Assembly (NCBI GenBank): GCA_036518955.1
Contig: DATDMG010000558.1
Location: 1 to 14,860 of the forward strand
Direction of reading: 5' to 3'
DNA: 14,860 bases
Origin: DATDMG01 sp036518955
Lineage (GTDB): Bacteria; Actinomycetota; Actinomycetes; Actinomycetales; Kineosporiaceae
How positions within the stretch are numbered: position 1 is the first letter of the stretch; the number at the start of each line of letters is the position of its first letter. Below, one piece after another: positions 1 to 6,122 of this stretch. The notes below the pieces were generated by a model. It made no database searches. It worked only from the letters and a program-made list of their open reading frames with translations, and was not told where the DNA came from. Position numbers and translations under genes: made by a program.

Positions 1-18
1 CTCTGGCCGGCCCGCCAT
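1..18 (-). CDS. Start of a divergent gene, possibly a TetR-type regulator (partial)
   Basis: An ATG on the minus strand at 18-16 opens the codons MAGRPE and runs off the window. An AAGGAG ribosome-binding motif lies on the same strand at 36-31, 12 bases upstream of the ATG, which is slightly long but acceptable. The gene would be divergent to the operon starting at 209, and the inverted repeats at 96-143 sit between the two starts. A regulator beside its own operators is a common arrangement, and an N-terminus of the form MAGRP is compatible with TetR-family proteins. Only six residues are visible, so the identity is inference. Confidence 0.3.
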
Positions 19-95
19 GGGTGGATAACTCTCCTTAGGAATCCGCTGAGCGGCGATCCCGCCGATGGCCCGCCCATCCCGCTCGGACCCAGCCT

Positions 96-118
96 GACCG
101 ACCGCCGAAAGGTCGGTC
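96..118. promoter_or_regulatory. Inverted repeat, candidate TetR-type operator 1
   Basis: A perfect 8-base inverted repeat, GACCGACC and GGTCGGTC, is separated by 7 bases. It lies about 90 bases upstream of the first operon gene and about 80 bases from the putative divergent start. Its half-sites share the GACCG/CGGTC core with the repeat at 132-143. GACCG-type palindromes are typical of many TetR-family operators in GC-rich actinobacteria. A hairpin in a leader RNA is an alternative. Confidence 0.5.
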
Positions 119-131
119 GGCAGTTCCAGCT

Positions 132-143
132 GACCGTTCGGTC
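132..143. promoter_or_regulatory. Inverted repeat, candidate TetR-type operator 2
   Basis: The palindrome GACCGTTCGGTC (5-base arms, 2-base centre) repeats the core of the element at 96-118. Two related palindromes in one divergent intergenic region suggest cooperative binding by a local repressor. No convincing -10/-35 pair could be read nearby, so the operator role is inference from position and symmetry. Confidence 0.5.
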
Positions 144-208
144 GGCAACCGCTGACAGCCGCCGGCCAGCCGTGCGGCAGTCCGCCGAACGCAAGGAGAC
201 ACAGGGCG

Positions 209-2953
209 ATGGCGTGCACCACTGTCCCGATCGACCACGGCACCCGACCCGGCATGGCAGCTGCCACCGATGCCGATGGAACGCAGCCCGCCGCGCTCCA
301 TCGGGTGCGGACGATGCTTCGGTACGGCTCGAGGGCGGTGCTCGAGAGCGGCCGGATCGTGGCGTGGACGGCGGTGTACGGCACCCGGGCCGGCACGGTC
401 GCCCTGGGCCGGCGCAGCCAGGAGGAGAAGGACGTCGCACTGTCCGGCATCGCCCGTTCCTACCTGCTGCGGATGGGCCCGCTGTACATGAAGGCGGGCC
501 AGGTCCTCGCCACCCAGTCCGGCCTCCTGCCGAAGCGGGCGACCGACGAGTTCCGCGGCTTCTTCTCGGACCTGCCCCCGATGAGCCGCCGCGACCTGGC
601 GCGGACCCTGGACCGCGCCTACCAGCGTCCGGTCGAGGAGGTCTTCGAGACGTTCGACTGGAGGCCGGTGGCGGTCGGGTCGGTCGCCGAGGTGCACCTG
701 GCGACCCTGCCCGGAGGCCGGCGGGTCGCCGTCAAGGTCGTCAAGCGTGGGGTGCGGGAGCGGCTGTGGGCCAGCGGCCGGGTTCTCGCCGCGCTCATCC
801 GGCTGGGTGACCTGGTGCCCGCGGTCCGCCGGCTGGACGGCTCGGCGATGTTCGGAGAGATCCGGCCCCTGCTGGTCGACCAGTGCGACATGCTCCGCGA
901 GGCGCGCACGCAGCTGCGGTGCCGGGACAACTTCGCCCGCCACCCCTACGTCCGGATCCCCTCCCCGGTCCTGGAGCGGTGCTCCCGCGACGTCCTGGTC
1001 ATGGACTACATGGACGGCGTGCCCGGGCAGTTCCCCGAGGGCGTGTCGTTCCCCCGGGGCCGGTTGGCGCAGCGGTTGATGGACACCTTCTACAGCGCTG
1101 TCTTCTTCCACGGCTTCTACCATGTGGACCCGCATCCGGGGAACCTGCTGTTCACTCAGGACGGTGGCCTGGTCCTGCTGGACTTCGGATTGTTCGGAAG
1201 CCTCACCGAGGACGAGAAATGGGACCTGGCCGCCTTCTACTACGCCTGCATCCGCAAGGAGTGGGACGTCGCGGTCGACCGGCTGACCAAGGCGTTCGTC
1301 GTCCAGGCCGGGCGGATCGACGACGACCCGGACACCTACCGCCGCCAGATGGCGGCCGTCCTGAGGCGCCACTTCGAGGAGGTCGCCGATCACTGGTCCA
1401 CCTTCGCCTTCTTCGACGACGCCACCCGGCTGCTCCGCCGCTACCGGGCGCGGGTCACCACGAGCTTCTCGCTGCTGGCGATCGGCCTGCTCACCGGTGA
1501 GGGTTTCGTCAGCCAGACCGACCCGGACATCGACGTCTGGGCGAACGCACGCCGGTTCACCGACCGGTTCTCGCCGTACATGTCCGCCGAGGTCCAGGAG
1601 CGGTTCGACCGGGTGATCGTGCCCGCGATCCCGGAGTCGTTCGCGCTGCGCAGGCGCGCCGCCGAGTTCCTGGTCGCCCCGACGCACCTGGACCGGTTCG
1701 TGCTGCCCAGCGCCTACCCGCTGGTCGTGGACTCGGCCGAGGGCTGCCGGATCACCGACGTCGACGGGCGCACCTACATCGACCTGTCCTGCGGCTACGG
1801 GCCGCACATCCTCGGCTATGGCCATCCGGCGGTCGCCCGAGCCATCGCGGACGCCGCGATGCGCGGCGGCGTCAACGCCCTCGGGAACCGCGACGAGCTG
1901 GCACTCGGCGAGCAGATCGCCCAGGCCTTCCCGGAGGGTTCCAAGGTGATCCTGGCCAACTCCGGCACCGAGGCCGTCGTGATGGCGTTGCGACTGGCCC
2001 GCGCGCACACCCGTCGGGACCGGGTCGCGAAGTTCGAGGGCCACTACCACGGCTTCACCGACCAGGGCATGGTCAGCGGCTGGTTCCGGCACCGGGGCGA
2101 CAAGGCGCGGCCGGAACCGATCCAGGGTTCGGCCGGGAGCCAGCACGCGGTGGTGGAGAACACCTTGGTGCTGCAGCTCGGGGAGCCGGCCTCGCTGGAG
2201 CGGATCGCCGAGCACGCCGACGAACTCGCAGCCGTCATCCTCGAGCCGATGCCCGCCGCGATGGCGGCGTTCGACCGCCCCTTCCTGACGGCGCTGCGCG
2301 AGCTGTGCACCCGCAAGGGCATCGTGCTCGTCTTCGACGAGGTGGTCACCGGCTTCCGGGTGCACTACGGCGGGGTCCAGCACCTGGCCGGGGTGTACCC
2401 GGACCTGACCACCCTCGGCAAGGTGATCGGCGGTGGTCTGCCCTGCGGTGCGGTCGTCGGGCGCGGGGAGGTCATCGACGCCGCGCGGACCACCCGCGAT
2501 CCCTTCCTGGACATCGAGACGAAGGGCTTCGTCGGTGGCACCCTCAGCGGCAACTCGATCACTGCGGCTGCCGGGCTCGCCGCCCTGCAGGAGCTGGAGC
2601 GCGACCCGGGCGTCTACGAGCGGCTGCGGGCCAGGAGCGCCTTCCTGCGCAAGGGGTTGCTCGCCGAGGCCGACCACCTCGGCGTGCCCTGCGACGTCAA
2701 GGGCGAGCACTCGATCTTCTCGATCACCTTCGACTACGCCAGCCCCAGGTTCGTCCGGGACCGGCTGTCCGGCTCGAACATGAAGGCGAACCTGGCGCTC
2801 TCGTACTACTTCCGCCAGCACGGGGTGTACGTCCCGGAGCTGCACACGCTGATGCTCGGCGACGCCCACGCCGAGGACGACCTGGCGGAGGTCGTGGCGG
2901 CCTTCGGCGCCGTCCTCACCGAGATGGTCGACGACGGCCTGTTCGCCCACTGA
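209..2953 (+). CDS. Fusion of ABC1/UbiB-type kinase and class III (GSA-type) aminotransferase
   Basis: This 914-residue protein has two complete domains. Residues about 35-460 are an ABC1/AarF/UbiB atypical kinase with every hallmark: KAGQ at 95-98, the Ala-rich-loop equivalent AVGSVAEVH at 155-163, the ATP-binding Lys176 (VAVKVV), HVDPHPGN at 305-312 and the metal-binding D325 of DFG. Residues about 490-914 are a fold-type I PLP aminotransferase related to glutamate-1-semialdehyde aminomutase and to the AMT domain of mycosubtilin/iturin synthases. They carry NSGTEA from 584, GHYHG from 611, FDEVVTGFR at 709-717 and the PLP lysine K738 in TTLGKVIGGG. AAGGAG at 193-198, 10 bases before the ATG, supports this start. 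The gene opens a five-gene operon. The aminotransferase probably aminates a keto or aldehyde intermediate. The kinase role is unknown; ABC1 proteins in quinone synthesis support hydrophobic-substrate handling through ATP hydrolysis. Such a fusion is not one I recognise from characterised proteins. Confidence 0.9.
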   Translation: MACTTVPIDHGTRPGMAAATDADGTQPAALHRVRTMLRYGSRAVLESGRIVAWTAVYGTRAGTVALGRRSQEEKDVALSGIARSYLLRMGPLYMKAGQVLATQSGLLPKRATDEFRGFFSDLPPMSRRDLARTLDRAYQRPVEEVFETFDWRPVAVGSVAEVHLATLPGGRRVAVKVVKRGVRERLWASGRVLAALIRLGDLVPAVRRLDGSAMFGEIRPLLVDQCDMLREARTQLRCRDNFARHPYVRIPSPVLERCSRDVLVMDYMDGVPGQFPEGVSFPRGRLAQRLMDTFYSAVFFHGFYHVDPHPGNLLFTQDGGLVLLDFGLFGSLTEDEKWDLAAFYYACIRKEWDVAVDRLTKAFVVQAGRIDDDPDTYRRQMAAVLRRHFEEVADHWSTFAFFDDATRLLRRYRARVTTSFSLLAIGLLTGEGFVSQTDPDIDVWANARRFTDRFSPYMSAEVQERFDRVIVPAIPESFALRRRAAEFLVAPTHLDRFVLPSAYPLVVDSAEGCRITDVDGRTYIDLSCGYGPHILGYGHPAVARAIADAAMRGGVNALGNRDELALGEQIAQAFPEGSKVILANSGTEAVVMALRLARAHTRRDRVAKFEGHYHGFTDQGMVSGWFRHRGDKARPEPIQGSAGSQHAVVENTLVLQLGEPASLERIAEHADELAAVILEPMPAAMAAFDRPFLTALRELCTRKGIVLVFDEVVTGFRVHYGGVQHLAGVYPDLTTLGKVIGGGLPCGAVVGRGEVIDAARTTRDPFLDIETKGFVGGTLSGNSITAAAGLAALQELERDPGVYERLRARSAFLRKGLLAEADHLGVPCDVKGEHSIFSITFDYASPRFVRDRLSGSNMKANLALSYYFRQHGVYVPELHTLMLGDAHAEDDLAEVVAAFGAVLTEMVDDGLFAH

Positions 2954-3012
2954 GCGTCGTCGCCCCGGCGGACGACGCGCTGTCGCCTTCTCCCGCACCG
3001 AAAGGACCGTAG

Positions 3013-4089
3013 ATGCGTTTCCTGTCCATCACTCACGAGCTGCCCTCGCGGGTGGTCACCAACGACGAGGTGGTGGCCGGCGTGCGCGCGGCCAGTGCCG
3101 CACACCTGACGCCGGATGAGCTGCACACGCTCGACCAGCTGCTCGGTCAACTCTTCGCCTCGACCGGAACCACGGTGCGCTTCCACCGGGCCGAGGGAGA
3201 GCGGGCGCTCGACGTGGCCCTGCGCGCCGCACGACGGGCGATCGCCGAGTCCGGGCTGGATCCGCTCGACATCGACCTGCTGATCTACGTGGGCATCGGC
3301 CGGGGCGTGCTGGAACCCGCCAGCGGCACGGTCTTCCAGGACCTGCTCGGTCTGCGGCACGCCACCACCTTCGACGTCCTGGACGCCTGCGCCAGCTGGA
3401 TGCGCGCGCTGCACCTGGCCAAGCTCTACCTGGACGCCGGCGTGCACCGCAACGTGATGATCGTCAATGCCGAATTCGAGGGCCGTGAGGCACACCGGCT
3501 GGAGCTGCGTTCGCTGGCGGAGTTCGAGCACTGGCACCCGTCGGTGACGATCGGCGAAGGATCCACCGCGACGATCCTCACGCGCGAGCAGGAACCGGAC
3601 GACCTGATGATCGACTTTCGGACCTGGGGCGAGGCGCGCGGCCTGTGCTTCATCCCGCTGCCCAATGTCGAGGAGTACTTCGGCCAGCCGATCGCCGCCA
3701 AGCACCGGATCGAGCCCCTGCAGTTCGTGTCGTTCGGGCTTCGGCTGATGCAGTACGGCGCGGACCGGTTGATCGACCACTACCGTTCTCGTCCCGAGTT
3801 CAAGGACAGCGACCCACAGATCGTCTTCGGGCACGCCGCCAGCGACGGGATGACCCGGTACATCGCGCAGGAGGTGGGTGCGGACCTGTCCCGGATCCGG
3901 ATGCATCACAAGGACTTCGCCAACTGCGTTTCCGCGTCGATCCCGCTGGCCATGTCGCACGCGCTGGCGCAGGGAGCCCTCACCGAGGGGATGCGGGTGC
4001 TGCTCATGATGGCCTCGGCCGGCGTGACCACCGGCCTGGCCGCGTTCACCTTCCACGGCCCGGCCACCGCTGCGGGGGTCGCGGCATGA
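3013..4089 (+). CDS. KAS III-like 3-oxoacyl-ACP synthase (thiolase fold)
   Basis: This 358-residue protein has the length and layout of FabH-type ketosynthases. The likely catalytic residues are Cys126 in FDVLDACASW, His274 in FGHAASDG and Asn304 in FANCVSASIP, the Cys-His-Asn triad of decarboxylating KAS III enzymes. The usual HQAN and GNTSAAS surroundings are changed, which points to a specialised rather than housekeeping enzyme. The role expected from the family is Claisen condensation of an acyl thioester with malonyl-ACP or a related nucleophile, giving a beta-ketoacyl thioester. The ribosome-binding motif AAAGGA at 3001-3006 supports this start. The gene follows the kinase-aminotransferase by 59 bases and overlaps the next gene by ATGA, so translation is probably coupled to the carrier/ligase it may work with. 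Head-to-head (OleA-like) condensation or simple acyl transfer are alternatives. Confidence 0.88.
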   Translation: MRFLSITHELPSRVVTNDEVVAGVRAASAAHLTPDELHTLDQLLGQLFASTGTTVRFHRAEGERALDVALRAARRAIAESGLDPLDIDLLIYVGIGRGVLEPASGTVFQDLLGLRHATTFDVLDACASWMRALHLAKLYLDAGVHRNVMIVNAEFEGREAHRLELRSLAEFEHWHPSVTIGEGSTATILTREQEPDDLMIDFRTWGEARGLCFIPLPNVEEYFGQPIAAKHRIEPLQFVSFGLRLMQYGADRLIDHYRSRPEFKDSDPQIVFGHAASDGMTRYIAQEVGADLSRIRMHHKDFANCVSASIPLAMSHALAQGALTEGMRVLLMMASAGVTTGLAAFTFHGPATAAGVAA

Positions 4090-6080
4090 CCCGCGACGAT
4101 GTCTTCCGCGATCTCGCGGGCCTGCTCGAGCGGGTCGACGCGAACGTGGACACCGCGCGCCTGGCGCTCGACGACCGGCCGTTCTCCACCTTCGGGATCA
4201 ACTCGATGAGCCTGGTCCGCCTCGTCGGCGAGGTGGAGCGCACGTTCAGCATCGAGCTCGAGGACTCCGACGTCCTGCTGGCGTACTCCTTCGAACGCCT
4301 CGTCGCGCTCATCCTCGACCGGCTCCGCGCCGGCTCCGGCGACCAGGCCGGCAGCCCGACGCGGGTGAACGTCCTCGACGTCCTGCAGCGCAACGCCGTC
4401 CGGGCCGGCGAGCGCGCCGAGGTCCGCCGACGGCTGGCGCGGCAGGACGACGTGGCCCTGTCGCTGGACCGCCTGCTGCGGGCCGCCGCCCACGTCGGCC
4501 AGGGCATCCCCGAGCCGCTGGACAGCCGCCCGCAGGTCGTCCTGGTCGCCGCGACGGACCCGCTGACCGCCCTGACCGGATTCCTCGCCGCGCTGAGCGT
4601 CGAAGCGCTGCCGCTGATGCTCGCCCACCCCAAGGCGCTCGGCGGAATGGACGCTTACCTGGCCCGGATCACCTGGCTGGCCCGGCACTTCGGCAACCGG
4701 CCGGTGGTGGCGATGGAGCCCGGCCTGCTGCCCGACCGGGCCGCGCTCGACGGCCTACCGATCGTCGAGCTGCCGGCGGACGTCACGGCGGTGCAGGCCC
4801 ACGCCCTGCCGGAGCCGTCGTCCCGCCACAACGGTGGTGACGACGTCGCGTTCCTGCAGCTGACCAGTGCCAGCACGGGAGATGCCAAGCTGGTGGCGGT
4901 CACGCACGCCAACGTCTGCGCCAACCTGGACGCGATGACCGCGGGGCTGGAACTGTCGCTCGGGCAGGACCTCGCCTGCTCGTGGATGCCGCTGCACCAC
5001 GACATGGGTCTGATCGGGGCGACGCTGTTCCCGATGTACAACGGCGTCTCTACGATCATGATGCGGCCCAACGACTTCATCAAGAACCCGGCCTTCTGGA
5101 TCCGGACCATGGCCGAGTTCCGGGCGACCTTCACCGGCGCCCCGAACTTCGCGATCGACTACGCCGCGAACGCGGTCACGGATGCCGACCTGGAAGGTGT
5201 GGACCTGTCCAGCATGCGCCGCTTCGGCCTCGCGGCCGAACCGATCCACCGCACGACCGTCCAGCGCTGGCTGGACCGGTTCGGTCCGTACGGGTTCCGG
5301 GCCGACGCCTTCGTACCGGGCCTGGGGATGGCGGAGTCGACGCTCTCCACCACGTTCCGGGTCGGGCGCCCGCCGCGGTATCTCTTCGTCGAGACCGACG
5401 GCGCGGTGGTCGGGCAGCCGGTGCGCGTGCTCGGCCGCGGTGAGTGCACCCACCCGGCCCGGCCGGTGCCCGAGCTGCCGGACGGAGCCCGCGCGGTGGC
5501 GGTGCTGTCCCTCGGGTCGGCGTTGGAGGGCATCACGGTCGACCTGCGCGATGCGGAGGGCGCCCTGGTGGAGGGCGAGCACCGGGTCGGTGAGATCTGC
5601 GTGCGCGGTGCCAGCGTCGCCGGCTACTACGACGCGGACGCCGGGACGGCGCGACCGGTCCCCGACGGCGTGCTGCGCTCGGGAGACCTGGGGTTCGTCG
5701 ACTCGGGCGAGCTGTTCGTGCTGGAGCGGATCAAGAACGTGATCATCCGCAACGGCGTCAACTACCTGGCCTCGCTGCTGGAGCAGCAGGTCGCCGACGT
5801 GCTCGGGGTGCTCGCCCACGGCGTCGCGATCCTCGAGGAGGACATTCACGACCCGGCCAGTCCCGTCCACGTGGTGGTCGAGCTCGCTGACGGGCTCCCC
5901 GCGCTCTCGGTGGAGCAGCGGGCCGCGCTGCGCCAACTGGACCTGGCGGTGGACGTCGTCACGTTCGCCCGCGGCCTCGCCCTGCCCCGCACGACCAGCG
6001 GCAAGAAGCGTTACCACGTCTGCCGGCAGCTGCTGGTGTCCGCGGACCTGGACACCGTGGAACGTTTCGACCTGCGCTAG
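4086..6080 (+). CDS. Acyl carrier domain fused to fatty-acyl-AMP ligase
   Basis: The ATG overlaps the stop of the ketosynthase (ATGA), and the resulting protein has 664 residues. Residues 1-80 are an acyl carrier domain. The phosphopantetheine serine is Ser40 in GINSMSL, with Asn where most carriers have Asp before the Ser. Residues about 125-664 are an ANL-superfamily adenylating enzyme of the fatty-acyl-AMP ligase type. It has the phosphate loop LTSASTGDAK at 259-268, a GAPNFAIDYAA stretch and GLGMAEST typical of these ligases, RSGDLGF and ERIKNVIIRNGVNY near the hinge, and a C-terminal TSGKKR with the candidate catalytic lysine at 640 or 641. The expected role is to activate a fatty acid as acyl-AMP and load it on the fused carrier. 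The carrier-first order is the reverse of the ligase-carrier order in iturin-type synthases. A free acyl-CoA ligase activity is less likely given the fused carrier. Confidence 0.88.
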   Translation: MTRDDVFRDLAGLLERVDANVDTARLALDDRPFSTFGINSMSLVRLVGEVERTFSIELEDSDVLLAYSFERLVALILDRLRAGSGDQAGSPTRVNVLDVLQRNAVRAGERAEVRRRLARQDDVALSLDRLLRAAAHVGQGIPEPLDSRPQVVLVAATDPLTALTGFLAALSVEALPLMLAHPKALGGMDAYLARITWLARHFGNRPVVAMEPGLLPDRAALDGLPIVELPADVTAVQAHALPEPSSRHNGGDDVAFLQLTSASTGDAKLVAVTHANVCANLDAMTAGLELSLGQDLACSWMPLHHDMGLIGATLFPMYNGVSTIMMRPNDFIKNPAFWIRTMAEFRATFTGAPNFAIDYAANAVTDADLEGVDLSSMRRFGLAAEPIHRTTVQRWLDRFGPYGFRADAFVPGLGMAESTLSTTFRVGRPPRYLFVETDGAVVGQPVRVLGRGECTHPARPVPELPDGARAVAVLSLGSALEGITVDLRDAEGALVEGEHRVGEICVRGASVAGYYDADAGTARPVPDGVLRSGDLGFVDSGELFVLERIKNVIIRNGVNYLASLLEQQVADVLGVLAHGVAILEEDIHDPASPVHVVVELADGLPALSVEQRAALRQLDLAVDVVTFARGLALPRTTSGKKRYHVCRQLLVSADLDTVERFDLR

Positions 6081-6122
6081 CCCCGGACCGCCCGCCACCC
6101 CCTCACCCCACGGGACCCCTTG

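Noticed and set aside
35..2998. A 987-codon open frame on the minus strand opposite the kinase-aminotransferase gene
   Set aside because: Its translation is Arg/Gly/Asp/His-rich with no domain, and it is the expected antisense shadow of a GC-rich gene; the plus strand carries two complete conserved domains.
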